64,000 nucleotides of DNA from 66-474 sp036279975 (GCA_036279975.1 DASURP010000074.1:1-64000); one strand, 5' to 3'; positions 8,525-17,649 are shown, counted from the stretch's first letter. Program-made: numbers and translations. The notes: generated from the letters alone by a model not told the origin.

Positions 8525-9103
8525 TCAGTGTGCGGCGGTCACCCGCAGTACGTTCCAGCGGTGGCCGAGCAAGGCAAACCCGCCGAACAGCAGCGCACCC
8601 CACGCCAGGGTGCCGGCCAGGGTGCCGTACTGGTAGAACGGCCAACCCGCGACGAAGGATTCCATCAGGCCGGCTGCGGTGTGCGGGTACATCGTGCCGC
8701 CCAGCCACACGAAGAAATTGGTGACGAGGTAGAAGCCGAACGAGCTGCCGATCGCGGCGGCGATGGTGTTCCCCAACCGCACCCGGCCGCGCAGGCTGAA
8801 GCCGACCACCGCGGTGAGCGCCACGCAGCCGTACACCACCGGCATCATCCAGCCGTAGAAACCGATGAAGCAGTCGGCCGCGAACAGCGCCACCATTGGC
8901 ACCGCGATCGCGAGCTTGCGGTCGGCGAAGTAGGCGCCGCCGAACAGCGCCATCGCTTCGACCGGGGTGAAGTTGTACGGCATCCCGCCCGCCGCGTAGT
9001 GCACCAGCAACCGGTAGACCACGGTGAATGCAACCATGCCGCACAACACCAGGGTGCCGGGGGAGAAAACGGTTGATTGCGGGGAGCGGGCGGGCTGCGG
9101 CAT
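8525..9103 (-). CDS. DUF6580-like integral membrane protein (ECF S-component-like)
   Basis: A 192-residue membrane protein with about five or six hydrophobic segments. The signature PYNFTPVEAMALFGGAYF, followed by a conserved small-residue helix, resembles the substrate-binding (S) components of ECF-type vitamin transporters and the DUF6580 family. The start at 9103 has GAGG nine bases upstream; an ATG at 9112 is the alternative. It is the first gene of the operon with cobalamin adenosyltransferase, so uptake of a corrinoid or a related cofactor is a reasonable but untested idea. The family assignment is from memory of sequence features. Confidence 0.65.
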   Translation of the reverse strand: MPQPARSPQSTVFSPGTLVLCGMVAFTVVYRLLVHYAAGGMPYNFTPVEAMALFGGAYFADRKLAIAVPMVALFAADCFIGFYGWMMPVVYGCVALTAVVGFSLRGRVRLGNTIAAAIGSSFGFYLVTNFFVWLGGTMYPHTAAGLMESFVAGWPFYQYGTLAGTLAWGALLFGGFALLGHRWNVLRVTAAH

Positions 9104-9202
9104 GGACTCCATCCTCGTTGCGATCCGGTGATTCAATGGTTTCCTAGCTTACCGCAACGTGCAGGCGTCTGGCTGACCGGCATCAACCGGTATCATTCGC
9201 GG

Positions 9203-10414
9203 ATGACCGGGCACAGCGACATCCTGATCGTGGGCGGTGGACTCGTCGGCACCAGCCTGGCGCTGGCGCTGGACGCGGCCGGCCGCAAGGCGACGCTGGT
9301 CGAAGCCGCGCCGCTGCGTGCTGCCGTCAGGCCGGGTGGCGGCAACGACCGCAACCTGGTGCTGGCACGCGCTTCGGTTAACGCGCTGCAGGCGTTGGGA
9401 GTGTGGCCTTCGCTCGAAACGGCCGCGGGCGCCATCCGCCGCCTGGAAGTCAGCCGCGCGGGTGAATTCGGGAAGCTGCGGATGTCGGCCGCGGAGGCAG
9501 GCGTCGAGGCGCTGGGCCGGGTGGTGCCAGGCGGCGTGCTGGCCGCGGCGCTGGAACAGAAGCTGGCGGCGTGCCCGCAGGTGCGACGGCTGCTGCCGGC
9601 GAAGTTGCTTGCGCTGGCGGCGACGAAGTCGGGTTGGCGGGCGCGGGTCGCCGCGGCCGGTGGCGAACATGCCATCGAGGCGCGCCTGGTGGTCGGCGCC
9701 GACGGCAGCGATTCGCTGGTGCGCGCGCAGGTCGGCATCGGCGCGCAGGAACACGACTACGCGCAAAGCCTGTTCGTATGCACGCTGGCGTGCGGGCAGG
9801 ACATCCCCGATTGCGCGTTCGAGCGTTTCAGCGACGACGGCCCCGTCGCGTTGCTGCCGTTGCCGAACCGGCGGCGTGGCCTGGTGCTGACCGTGCCCGC
9901 CGACCGCCACGGCGAAGTCGCGGAGATGGACGATGCGGCGTTCGTGGCGCTGGCGCAGCAACGATTCGGCTGGAAACTCGGCAGGCTGTCGCACCCGGGC
10001 CGGCGGTTCCCGCACCGGATCCGGCGGGTGCTCGCCGACGCGCTGACTGCACCCCGCGCGGTGCTGGTCGGCAATGCCGCGCACAGCGTGCACCCGATCG
10101 GCGCGCAGGGTTTCAACCTTGGCCTGCGCGACGCGTTGACACTGGCGGAGCTGATTTCCGTGGCGGACGATCCGGGAGCGCCCGCCGTGCTGGATGACTA
10201 TGCGGCGCGCCGCCGGGCCGATCGCGACGGCGTGCTGGCCTTCAGCCACGGATTGGTCTCGCTGGCTTGCCTCGCGCAACCGGCGCTGGCGCCGCTGCGT
10301 TCGCTGGCGATGCTGGTGCTGGACAGCGTGCCGCCGTTGCGGCGCGTCGTGCTGCGTCACGGCATGGGCTATCGCGGGACGCCGCCCGCCGCCGTGCTCG
10401 AGCGTGGCCCATGA
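9203..10414 (+). CDS. ubiH: 2-polyprenyl-6-methoxyphenol hydroxylase UbiH
   Basis: An FAD-dependent aromatic hydroxylase of aerobic ubiquinone biosynthesis, 403 residues. The dinucleotide-binding motif GGGLVGTSLALAL is at residues 10-22. The DG motif GADGSDSLVR lies mid-protein. The late FAD motif reads VGNAAHSVHPIGAQGFNLGLRD split across two segments; the Asn where most relatives have Asp (GNAAH) is a UbiH hallmark. It overlaps the next hydroxylase gene by ATGA, so the two are translationally coupled. The start at 9203 is preceded by a poor Shine-Dalgarno. It is divergent from the DUF6580 gene with only a 99-base spacer. Confidence 0.88.
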   Translation: MTGHSDILIVGGGLVGTSLALALDAAGRKATLVEAAPLRAAVRPGGGNDRNLVLARASVNALQALGVWPSLETAAGAIRRLEVSRAGEFGKLRMSAAEAGVEALGRVVPGGVLAAALEQKLAACPQVRRLLPAKLLALAATKSGWRARVAAAGGEHAIEARLVVGADGSDSLVRAQVGIGAQEHDYAQSLFVCTLACGQDIPDCAFERFSDDGPVALLPLPNRRRGLVLTVPADRHGEVAEMDDAAFVALAQQRFGWKLGRLSHPGRRFPHRIRRVLADALTAPRAVLVGNAAHSVHPIGAQGFNLGLRDALTLAELISVADDPGAPAVLDDYAARRRADRDGVLAFSHGLVSLACLAQPALAPLRSLAMLVLDSVPPLRRVVLRHGMGYRGTPPAAVLERGP

Positions 10415-11598
10415 GCGCGCGTTGGTCCGGCCTCGACATCGTCGTTGCCGGTGGCGGCATGGTCGGTGCGGCCTGCGCGCTGGCGTTGGCGCGACGCGGC
10501 CTCGCGGTGGCGTTGCTGGAAACGCGCGAACCGGCGCCATGGGCAGCCGCCGATCCCGAAGACCTGCGCGTGATCGCGCTGGCGCCGTCGTCGGCGCGAT
10601 TGCTGGATGGACTGGGCGTATGGCGTAGCATCGAGGCCGCACGCGTGTCGCCGTATCGCCGGATGTGCGTGTGGGACGCCGCCTCGGGCGCGGAGGTCGG
10701 CTTTGACGCCGCGCGCGAGGGGCGCGCGCAACTGGGCTGGATCATCGAGAACAAGCTCATTGCGCGCACGCTGTGGGAAGCGTTGGGCGGCGCGGGGGTG
10801 CGCCGGCTGTGCCCGGCCAGCGTCGAATCCTTCACCCAGCGCGCGGATCGCGTCGCGCTGGAACTGGCCGATGGCGGCACGCTCGCGGCTGCATTGCTGG
10901 TCATTGCCGACGGTGCGGGCTCGCGTCTGCGTGGGCAGGCTGGCATCGGGACGCGCGGCCGCGACTACCGTCAGCGCGCGGTGGTCGCACACGTGGCGAC
11001 GGAACGCGCACACGCACACACGGCCTGGCAGCGGTTCACACGGGCAGGCCCGATCGCGCTGCTGCCGCTGCTGGACGGGCGCAGCTCGATCGTGTGGTCG
11101 CTGCCGGAGACGCAGGCACGCGAAGTGCTGGCGCTGGACGACGCGGCGTTTTGCGAGGCGGCCGGCGTGGCCTCCGATTTCCAGCTCGGACGCGTCACCG
11201 CCAGCACGCCGCGCGCGTCGTTTCCGTTGCGGCTGCAGGTCGCCGAGCGGTTTGCCGCCGGGCGTTGCGTGCTGGTCGGCGATGCCGCGCATGCAGTGCA
11301 TCCGCTGGCGGGGCAGGGCGCGAACCTGGGCCTGCGCGACGTGGCCGGGCTCGCGGCGGTGCTGGGCGCGGCGCATGACGCCGGACGGGATTTTGCAGCG
11401 CCCCACGTGCTGGAGCGTTACGCGCGGCGTCGGCGTGCCGCGGCGACGCTGGATGCACGCGCGTTCGATGCGATCGAGCGGATATTCGCGTGGCAGGCGG
11501 AGCCGTTGACGGTGGCGCGTGGCTTGGGCATGCGTGCCGTGGAAGGGTTGGGACCGCTGAAGCGTGCGTTGGCCGCGCACGCCGCCGGCCGCCGCTAA
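10411..11598 (+). CDS. UbiH/UbiF/VisC-family FAD hydroxylase (probable UbiI/UbiF)
   Basis: A second class-A flavin monooxygenase of ubiquinone synthesis, 395 residues. The Rossmann motif AGGGMVGAACALALARRG is near the N-terminus, ADGAGSRLRGQAG forms the DG motif, and GDAAHAVHPLAGQGANLGLRD is the FAD ribityl motif in its usual GD form. The first residues of its ATG overlap the ubiH stop codon. Whether it hydroxylates C5 (UbiI) or C6 (UbiF) of the ring cannot be decided from sequence. It is 56 bases from the next gene, which has its own strong ribosome site. Confidence 0.85.
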   Translation: MSARWSGLDIVVAGGGMVGAACALALARRGLAVALLETREPAPWAAADPEDLRVIALAPSSARLLDGLGVWRSIEAARVSPYRRMCVWDAASGAEVGFDAAREGRAQLGWIIENKLIARTLWEALGGAGVRRLCPASVESFTQRADRVALELADGGTLAAALLVIADGAGSRLRGQAGIGTRGRDYRQRAVVAHVATERAHAHTAWQRFTRAGPIALLPLLDGRSSIVWSLPETQAREVLALDDAAFCEAAGVASDFQLGRVTASTPRASFPLRLQVAERFAAGRCVLVGDAAHAVHPLAGQGANLGLRDVAGLAAVLGAAHDAGRDFAAPHVLERYARRRRAAATLDARAFDAIERIFAWQAEPLTVARGLGMRAVEGLGPLKRALAAHAAGRR

Positions 11599-11654
11599 GC
11601 TCTGGCCGATCCCAGGTTCCGGGTCCCGAGTCCCGCATCTCCAAGGAGGCAATC

Positions 11655-12449
11655 ATGCACAAGACACTGCTTGCGTTGCTGCTGGTATTCGGCATCGCGT
11701 CGCTGGCACATGCTGCGATGCGTACGCAAACCATCGACTACGAGGTCGCCGGCAAGGCCATGCAGGGCGTGCTGGTGTGGGACGACGCGGTGCAGGCGCC
11801 GCGGCCGGGGCTGCTGATGGTCCCCGACTGGACCGGCGTCAATACCCGCAGCATCGATTTCGCCAGGACGATCGCGGGCAAGGACTACGTGATCTTCATG
11901 GGCGACATGTATGGCAAGGACGTGCGGCCGAAGGACAATACCGAAGCGCGGGCGGCGACCCGGCCGCTGTATGCCGACCGGCCGCTGTTGCGCAAGCGGG
12001 TGGTGGCGGCGTTCGACGAACTGAAGAAGCTGGCGGCAAGGCATGCGGCGCCGATCGACGCTTCGAAGCTGGCTGCGATCGGGTTCTGCTTCGGCGGCAC
12101 CTCGGTGCTCGACCTCGCCCGCAGCGGCGGCGACGTGGCAGCGGTGGTGAGCTTCCACGGCGGACTCGGCAGCGACGATCACGCGCTTGCGAAGCACATC
12201 AAGGCGCGGGTGCTGGCGATGAACGGCGCCGACGATCGCGGCACCATGCCCGACGCGCCGGCCTTCATGCAGGAGATGCAGCAGAGCCCGTCGCCCTGGC
12301 AGTTCGTGGTGTTCGGCGGCGCGGTGCACTGCTTTGCCGAACCGTGGTCGCATTCACCGCCGGGCTGCGTGTACGACCCGCCGGTGGCGAAGCGCGCCTT
12401 CGCGTTGATGCATGCCTGGCTGGCCGAGGCGTTTGCGGTGGCGCACTGA
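11655..12449 (+). CDS. Secreted dienelactone hydrolase family protein
   Basis: An alpha/beta hydrolase of 264 residues with an N-terminal signal peptide (MHKTLLALLLVFGIASLAHA, cut near residue 20), so it acts in the periplasm or outside. The nucleophile is the Cys in GFCFGG, as in dienelactone hydrolases. The remaining triad Asp and the His of GGAVHCF are present. AAGGAGG lies six bases before the ATG. The substrate is unknown; many relatives act on dienelactones or other esters. The gene ends in a strong shared terminator. Confidence 0.87.
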   Translation: MHKTLLALLLVFGIASLAHAAMRTQTIDYEVAGKAMQGVLVWDDAVQAPRPGLLMVPDWTGVNTRSIDFARTIAGKDYVIFMGDMYGKDVRPKDNTEARAATRPLYADRPLLRKRVVAAFDELKKLAARHAAPIDASKLAAIGFCFGGTSVLDLARSGGDVAAVVSFHGGLGSDDHALAKHIKARVLAMNGADDRGTMPDAPAFMQEMQQSPSPWQFVVFGGAVHCFAEPWSHSPPGCVYDPPVAKRAFALMHAWLAEAFAVAH

Positions 12450-12462
12450 ACACCATCGCTTG

Positions 12463-12479
12463 CCCCTTGGGTCAAGGGG
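12463..12479 (+). terminator. Small hairpin after the dienelactone hydrolase gene
   Basis: CCCCTTG and CAAGGGG form a perfect 7-bp stem with a 3-base loop, 13 bases after the stop codon. It has no U-tract. A much longer hairpin follows at 12534. Confidence 0.3.
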
Positions 12480-12533
12480 GCGGTTCGGTCGTTGCAGGCG
12501 ACGACCAAACGGGGGTTGCGGGGGTGGGGCTAT

Positions 12534-12576
12534 CCACTGAAGGGTACGGCTCGATTCGAGCCGTACCCTTCAGTGG
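12534..12576. terminator. Perfect 20-bp hairpin between convergent genes
   Basis: Two 20-base arms (12534-12553 and 12557-12576) are exact reverse complements around a 3-base loop. The right arm covers the last codons and the stop codon (12570-12572) of ispB on the minus strand. It probably ends transcription from both sides, although neither side has a clear U-tract. Confidence 0.7.
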
Positions 12577-13577
12577 TCCCGGTTCACCGCGTAATCGGCC
12601 AGCCCGGCCAGCGTGTCGCGGTATTCCGAAGCGGGCAGGCCCTCGAGTGCGGCGTGGGCTGCGTCGGCGTGTGCCTGCGCGCGCGCGCGGGTGCGTTCCA
12701 GCGCGCCCGAGTCGCGGATCGTCGCGATGATCACGTCCAACGCCGCGAGGCGTTGGCTGGTGATCGCATTGCGCAGCAGTTCCGCCTGCATCGGCATGGA
12801 ACGCTCGATCGCGTAGATCAACGGCAGCGTGGGCTTGCCCTCGGCGAGGTCGTCGCCGATGTTCTTGCCCAGCGTGTCGGAATCGGACACGTAGTCCAGC
12901 AGGTCGTCGGCGATCTGGAATGCCGAGCCGAGCTCCATGCCGTAACGGCGCAGCGCCAGGCATTGTTCTTCGGCCAGGCCGGCCAGCACGCCGCCCAGCT
13001 GGGTCGCCGCCGCGAACAGCACCGCGGTCTTGCGCTCGATCACCCTCATGTAGGCGGCTTCGCTGGTTTCGGCCCGGCCGATGTTGAGGAGCTGCAGCAC
13101 CTCACCCTCGGCGATCGAATTGGTGGTGTCGGCGAGGATCCGCATCACCTGCATGCGGTCGAGTTCCACCATCATCTGGAACGCGCGCGAGTACAGGAAA
13201 TCGCCGACCAGCACGCTGGCAGCGTTGCCCCAGGCGGCATTGGCGGTCTTGCGCCCGCGCCGCAGGTCGGAGCCGTCCACGACGTCGTCGTGCAGCAACG
13301 TCGCGGTGTGGATGAATTCGATCACCGCGGCGAGCTCGATGTGTGCGCCGCCGGCGTAACCCGCGGCCCGCGCCGCCAGCACGTGCAGGGTGGGGCGCAG
13401 GCGCTTGCCGCCCCCGCCGACGATGTGCTCGGCGATGGCGTTGACCAGCACCACGTCCGAATGCAGGCGCTGGCGGATCATCCGGTCCACCTTGGCCATG
13501 TCCGGCGCGGCGAGGTCGCGCGCCACGGTGAACGCGTTGCAGGGCTCGGCGGTCGGAACGGGGCGGGGACGGTTCAT
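12570..13577 (-). CDS. ispB: Octaprenyl diphosphate synthase (trans-polyprenyltransferase)
   Basis: It builds the polyprenyl side chain of ubiquinone from isopentenyl units in the cytoplasm. The protein has 335 residues. The two Asp-rich motifs DDVVD and DDLLD, with GGKRLRP upstream and the GDFLYSRAF segment, are characteristic of long-chain E-type prenyl synthases. The start MNRPRPVPTAEP has GAGG four bases upstream. It is transcribed away from ssb through a 150-base spacer. The two ubi hydroxylases lie 1-3 kb away, so three ubiquinone genes cluster here. Confidence 0.93.
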   Translation of the reverse strand: MNRPRPVPTAEPCNAFTVARDLAAPDMAKVDRMIRQRLHSDVVLVNAIAEHIVGGGGKRLRPTLHVLAARAAGYAGGAHIELAAVIEFIHTATLLHDDVVDGSDLRRGRKTANAAWGNAASVLVGDFLYSRAFQMMVELDRMQVMRILADTTNSIAEGEVLQLLNIGRAETSEAAYMRVIERKTAVLFAAATQLGGVLAGLAEEQCLALRRYGMELGSAFQIADDLLDYVSDSDTLGKNIGDDLAEGKPTLPLIYAIERSMPMQAELLRNAITSQRLAALDVIIATIRDSGALERTRARAQAHADAAHAALEGLPASEYRDTLAGLADYAVNRDH

Positions 13578-13604
13578 GGGACCTCGGGGCACGGCAAGCC
13601 GCTG

Positions 13605-13610
13605 ATTATA
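13605..13610 (-). promoter_or_regulatory. Candidate ispB -10 box
   Basis: On the minus strand this reads TATAAT, a perfect -10 hexamer in a GC-rich genome, about 28 bases before the ispB start. No good -35 is visible 17 bases further up. Confidence 0.35.
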
Positions 13611-13727
13611 CTGCGTTGCAACAATACGCCGGCGGGCGCCTACAGGCCGCGTGGCAGTTCGCCTCTGGACACGATTGCGTGCGTGCTGGCATGCTCGATC
13701 CGGCTGTTTCCATTCGAGGGCTTGCAC

Positions 13728-14213
13728 ATGGCACGTGGCGTCAACAAGGTCATCCTGATCGGCAACCTGGGCGCGGATCCCGAAACGCGCTACAGCGCGT
13801 CCGGCACCGCGATGTGCACCATCCGGATCGCCACCACGGACAGCTGGAAGGACAAGCAGACCGGCGAGCGCCAGGAAAAGACGGAATGGCACCGCATCAA
13901 GTTCTTCGGGCGCCTCGCGGAAATCGCCGGCGAGTACCTGAAGAAAGGCCGGCAGGTGTACATCGAGGGTTCGCTGCGCACCGACAAGTACACCGACAAG
14001 GAAGGCATCGAGCGATACACCACCGACATCATCGCCAACGAAATGCAGATGCTGGGTGGCCAGGGCGAGGGCGGTGGTCGTGGCGAGGGCGGCGATTACC
14101 GGCAACGCGCGCCGCAGGGACGACCCGCCGGTGCACCGGCTGGCGGGCAGCGCCAATCCGCCCCGCCGTCGACGCAGGATGCCGGGTTCGAGGACGACGA
14201 CATACCGTTCTAA
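13728..14213 (+). CDS. ssb: Single-stranded DNA-binding protein
   Basis: A 161-residue SSB that coats single-stranded DNA in replication, recombination and repair. The OB fold covers about residues 4-110 (starting ARGVNKVILIGNLGADPE). A Gly/Gln/Pro-rich flexible linker follows. The acidic tip DDDIPF, which recruits partner proteins, is intact. CGAGGG lies shortly before the ATG. A strong intrinsic terminator follows within about 70 bases, so it is probably monocistronic. Confidence 0.97.
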   Translation: MARGVNKVILIGNLGADPETRYSASGTAMCTIRIATTDSWKDKQTGERQEKTEWHRIKFFGRLAEIAGEYLKKGRQVYIEGSLRTDKYTDKEGIERYTTDIIANEMQMLGGQGEGGGRGEGGDYRQRAPQGRPAGAPAGGQRQSAPPSTQDAGFEDDDIPF

Positions 14214-14245
14214 AAGTTACCGAAAGGTAATTAGTTGCGCTTATC

Positions 14246-14285
14246 AAGAGAGAGCCAGTGGTTTCGCTGGCTCTCTCTTTTTTTT
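14246..14285 (+). terminator. Intrinsic terminator of ssb
   Basis: A perfect 13-bp stem (AAGAGAGAGCCAG / CTGGCTCTCTCTT) with an 8-base loop is followed by an unbroken run of eight T. This is the clearest Rho-independent terminator in the window. Confidence 0.92.
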
Positions 14286-14403
14286 GGCTCGAGAGTTGTT
14301 GATTGTTGGCAAAGGCACTGGGTTCCAGGTTCACTTTCCAGATGGAGCCGGAGAAGTGCCCCGGAATGACGACATTGATTTACGTTCTGCCCGAGTCCCG
14401 CGC

Positions 14404-15795
14404 TCAATCGATGCCGAGCTTCTTCAGCTTGTAGCGCAGCGCGCGGAAGGTGATGCCCAGTTTTTTCGCCGCGGCGGTCTTGTTGTAGCGGGTTTCCTTC
14501 AGCACCTTGGCGATGGTTTCCCGCTCGATGTTGGAGATGTAGTCGTCCAGGCCCACTGCGCCGTTCGAGACGTCGTTGTCTTCGTCGTCTTCGCCGTCTT
14601 CGTCGTAGTCGCCGTTGTCGGACTCGTCCGGTTCCTGGCCCGAGCCGGGTTCCAGCATCAGGTCGGGTGGCTCGATCGAATCGTTCTCGCACAGCGCGAT
14701 CGCGCGCTCCAGCACGTTCTCGAGCTCGCGCACGTTGCCGGGGAAGTCGTACTCGTTGAGTGCCTTGAGGGCGGCGGGTTGCAGGGTCGGCGCCGGGCCG
14801 CCGCTCTGTTCGGCCAGCCGCTTGAGGATGTGCTTCGCCAGCACGGCGATATCGCCGGCGCGCTCGCGCAGCGGCGGCACCCGCAATTCGATCACGTTGA
14901 TGCGGTAATAAAGGTCCTGGCGGAAGCGGCCGCCCTGGGTCAGGCGTGCAAGGTCCTTGTGGGTCGCGGACAGGATGCGCACGTCGACGGGCACTTCACC
15001 GCGTCCGCCGATCGGGCGCACCGCCTTTTCCTGGATCACGCGCAGCAGCTTGACCTGCATGTGGAGGGGCAGTTCCGCGACTTCGTCGAGGAACAACGTG
15101 CCGCCGCTCGCGGTCTGGAACAGCCCTTCCTTGTCGGCGTGGGCACCGGTGAAGGAACCCTTCTTGTGGCCGAAGAATTCGCTTTCCATCAATTCCGATG
15201 GAATCGCGCCACAGTTCACCGGCACGAACGGACCGGAGGCGCGCGGCCCGAGTTCGTGGATCGAGCGCGCCACCAGTTCCTTGCCCACGCCGGATTCGCC
15301 CGAGATGTAGATCGGCGCCTGGCTGCGCGCGAGTTTTGCAATCCGTGCACGCACGTCCTTCATCGCCTGCGATTCGCCGATCAGGCGGCTGGCCGAGGCC
15401 TGGCCGCTGCCTTCCTGCTCGGCCGCCTGGCCGGCGCGCAGCGCCGTCTGCACCAGCCGCCGCAGCATGTGGATGTCGACTGGCTTGCTGACGAAATCGA
15501 AGGCGCCGGCCTTGAGCGCATCGACCGCGGCCTCGACGTTGCCGTAGGCCGTGATCATCGCGACCGGCGTCTCGGGGTGTTCGCTTGCGATCAGCTCGAT
15601 CAGTTCCTGCCCGGTGCCGTCGGGCAGGCGCATGTCGGTGAAGCACAGGTCGTAGTGGGCCTCGCCCAGCATCTTCCGGGCGTCGCCGACGCTCGCCGCG
15701 GTTTCGACATCGAGGTCCATGCGCCCCAGCGTGATCGCAAGCAACTCGCGGATGTCGCGTTCGTCGTCGACGACCAGTACCGTCTGTTTGGCCAT
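14404..15795 (-). CDS. pilR: Sigma-54 dependent response regulator PilR
   Basis: An NtrC-family activator of 463 residues that turns on sigma-54 promoters, classically pilA of type IV pili. The receiver domain has phospho-acceptor D54 in FTDMRLPDG. The AAA+ domain has Walker A GESGVGKE at 166-173 and the sigma-54 loop GSFTGA at 213-218 (Ser for the usual Ala, as I recall for other PilR proteins). A Fis-type helix-turn-helix ends the protein (NKTAAAKKLGITFRALRYKL). A very acidic linker (Asp/Glu-rich, about 388-412) precedes it. It lies 85 bases downstream of pilS. Confidence 0.92.
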   Translation of the reverse strand: MAKQTVLVVDDERDIRELLAITLGRMDLDVETAASVGDARKMLGEAHYDLCFTDMRLPDGTGQELIELIASEHPETPVAMITAYGNVEAAVDALKAGAFDFVSKPVDIHMLRRLVQTALRAGQAAEQEGSGQASASRLIGESQAMKDVRARIAKLARSQAPIYISGESGVGKELVARSIHELGPRASGPFVPVNCGAIPSELMESEFFGHKKGSFTGAHADKEGLFQTASGGTLFLDEVAELPLHMQVKLLRVIQEKAVRPIGGRGEVPVDVRILSATHKDLARLTQGGRFRQDLYYRINVIELRVPPLRERAGDIAVLAKHILKRLAEQSGGPAPTLQPAALKALNEYDFPGNVRELENVLERAIALCENDSIEPPDLMLEPGSGQEPDESDNGDYDEDGEDDEDNDVSNGAVGLDDYISNIERETIAKVLKETRYNKTAAAKKLGITFRALRYKLKKLGID

Positions 15796-15880
15796 GCTTG
15801 CACACCCTGCGTGGTTGAACCCCGCGGGTGAGGTTAGCGCGACGGCCGCGGCATTGTCACCCCGCAGGCATTGCGTTGCG

Positions 15881-17515
15881 TCACGCCTCGACCCCGACGG
15901 GCGCGCGGGTGGGCGCGGTCAGCGTGATGCGGAAGCAACTGCCGCCGCCCGCGACCGGCACGTATTCGAGGCTGGCCTGGTTGGCTTCGCACATCTGCTT
16001 GGCAAGGTACAGGCCCAGCCCCGTGCCGTATTCGTGGGTGGTGAAGAAGGGCTCGAAGATCTGCGCGGCGACCCTGGGCGGGATGCCGGGGCCGCGGTCG
16101 ATCACTTCCAGCAGCGGCGGGCCGGTGTCGCTGGCCATGCGCGCCACCACCATCACCCGCGCCGGTTCGTCGGGCAGGCGGCCGTAGCGCAGCGCGTTCT
16201 GCACCAGGTTCCAGACCACCTGCTGGAGGTGCTGCGAATCGGCCAGGGCCTCGACCGGGCGCGGGTACAGCAAGGGGCGCAGGCTGTCCCGCCCGACGTC
16301 GTTGGCTTCCTTGTACTCGTCGACGAAGCGGGTCGCCCACAGGTTGAGGTCCAGCGACTCGGGGCGGGAACGCTCCCGCCGCGAAAGCTGCAGGATGTTC
16401 TCGATGATTTCGTTGACGCGTCCACAGTGGTTGTTGATGATTTCGACCATGCGCTGGTCGGTGTCGCTGAGCATTTCGGATTCGGCCAGCAACTGCGCCG
16501 AGTAGCGGATCGCCGCAAGCGGGTTCCTGATTTCGTGGGCGATCGAGGCCGAAAGGCGGCCAAGCGTGGTGAGGGTGAGCTGCTCGGCGCGCTGCGACAC
16601 CAGCGAGGTGTCATCGAGGAAAATCAGCACGTAGGAATCGTCGTGCGCGGACAGCCTGGTGAAGCGGGGCACCACTTCCGGCACGCCGTCGGCCAGTGCC
16701 ACCGTGCTGGTGTCGTGTTCATGGGTGGCGCGCCAGTGGTACAGGCGGCGCGACAGTTCGGGCGCGACGATGCCGAGGTCGCGCTGTTCGATGCCGGGGT
16801 TGCCCACCGCCATCCAGGCCGATTCGTTGATCTGGTGGATGTGGTTGCTCTCGTCCACCAGCAGCACGCCGGTGCGCATGCGCCGGATGATCAGGTCGTT
16901 GACCTGGGCGAGGTTGGCGAGGTCGGTGCCGCGCTGTTCGGCCAGCGCCTCGCTGGCGCGCATCTGGCTGCCCAGGGCATAACACAGCGCCGCCGTGGCG
17001 AAGTACGCGACCCCGAAAAGGCCGGCTTCCAGCAGCATCGGGGTCGCGTCGCTCGCGGGGCTGGCGAGCAACGCCTGCGCGATCACCGCGATCGTGGCGA
17101 GCGCCGCGAACAGCCCGCCGAAGCGCGGCGTCAGCAACAATGCCGCCGCGCCGACGTTGATCACCAGCATCGCGGCGATGCCGGTATGCGCGGCCGGGAT
17201 GGTCACCGCGGCCAGGAAGGCCGCGATGACATCGATGCCGAGGAAGGTGCGGGCACTGGCCAGCAGCGCGCGTGGGCTGCGCAGGTCGCGCGCCAGCACC
17301 AGCGACGCGAACAGCAGGTACACCAGTGCAGTGGCGCGCGCCACGGTCGGGTCACGCAGTGGCATCCAGGTGAAGGCAAGGCTGCTCAGCGACAGCGCGG
17401 TATAGGTCAGCGCCTGGAAGACCCGGTAAACGTTGAGCACGCGCAACTCGCGCCGGATGTGGTCCATGCTGCGGGTCGCGGGCGTTTTCAAGGTTGCCTG
17501 GGTCGTCGTCGCCAC
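15881..17515 (-). CDS. pilS: Sensor histidine kinase PilS
   Basis: Membrane partner of PilR. About six hydrophobic segments fill the N-terminal 190 residues. A PAS-like region (LLVDESNHIHQINESAW) follows, then the HisKA motif SIAHEIRNPLAAI with the phosphorylated His, and an HATPase_c domain with DRGPGIPP and GTGLGLYLAKQ. The start is uncertain: GTG at 17515 (544 residues), ATG at 17467 (528 residues) or GTG at 17563. No strong Shine-Dalgarno marks any of them. The 85-base gap to pilR supports cotranscription. Confidence 0.88.
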   Translation of the reverse strand: MATTTQATLKTPATRSMDHIRRELRVLNVYRVFQALTYTALSLSSLAFTWMPLRDPTVARATALVYLLFASLVLARDLRSPRALLASARTFLGIDVIAAFLAAVTIPAAHTGIAAMLVINVGAAALLLTPRFGGLFAALATIAVIAQALLASPASDATPMLLEAGLFGVAYFATAALCYALGSQMRASEALAEQRGTDLANLAQVNDLIIRRMRTGVLLVDESNHIHQINESAWMAVGNPGIEQRDLGIVAPELSRRLYHWRATHEHDTSTVALADGVPEVVPRFTRLSAHDDSYVLIFLDDTSLVSQRAEQLTLTTLGRLSASIAHEIRNPLAAIRYSAQLLAESEMLSDTDQRMVEIINNHCGRVNEIIENILQLSRRERSRPESLDLNLWATRFVDEYKEANDVGRDSLRPLLYPRPVEALADSQHLQQVVWNLVQNALRYGRLPDEPARVMVVARMASDTGPPLLEVIDRGPGIPPRVAAQIFEPFFTTHEYGTGLGLYLAKQMCEANQASLEYVPVAGGGSCFRITLTAPTRAPVGVEA

Positions 17516-17605
17516 GCGCCGATCATGCTTTGTGCGGTGCGCCCGCACAAGACCTCGGGCCACCCGGGGCGGGCCCGCCGGGCCGTCTGGCAGCCGGCGC
17601 CCGCA

Positions 17606-17634
17606 TTGCGCGTGCCGGTACGCGCCCGTACACT
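17606..17634 (+). promoter_or_regulatory. Promoter of tRNA-Thr
   Basis: TTGCGC (17606-17611) and TACACT (17629-17634) are spaced by exactly 17 bases, ending 15 bases before the mature tRNA. The stretch after the -10 is GC-rich (ACGCGG), as is typical of stable-RNA promoters under stringent control. Confidence 0.6.
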
Positions 17635-17649
17635 ACGCGGTCCGCCTTG

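Noticed and set aside
9137..9202. Cobalamin riboswitch before the corrinoid-linked operon
   Set aside because: The spacer is under 100 bases and shares a divergent gene start. No B12-box-like sequence was found.
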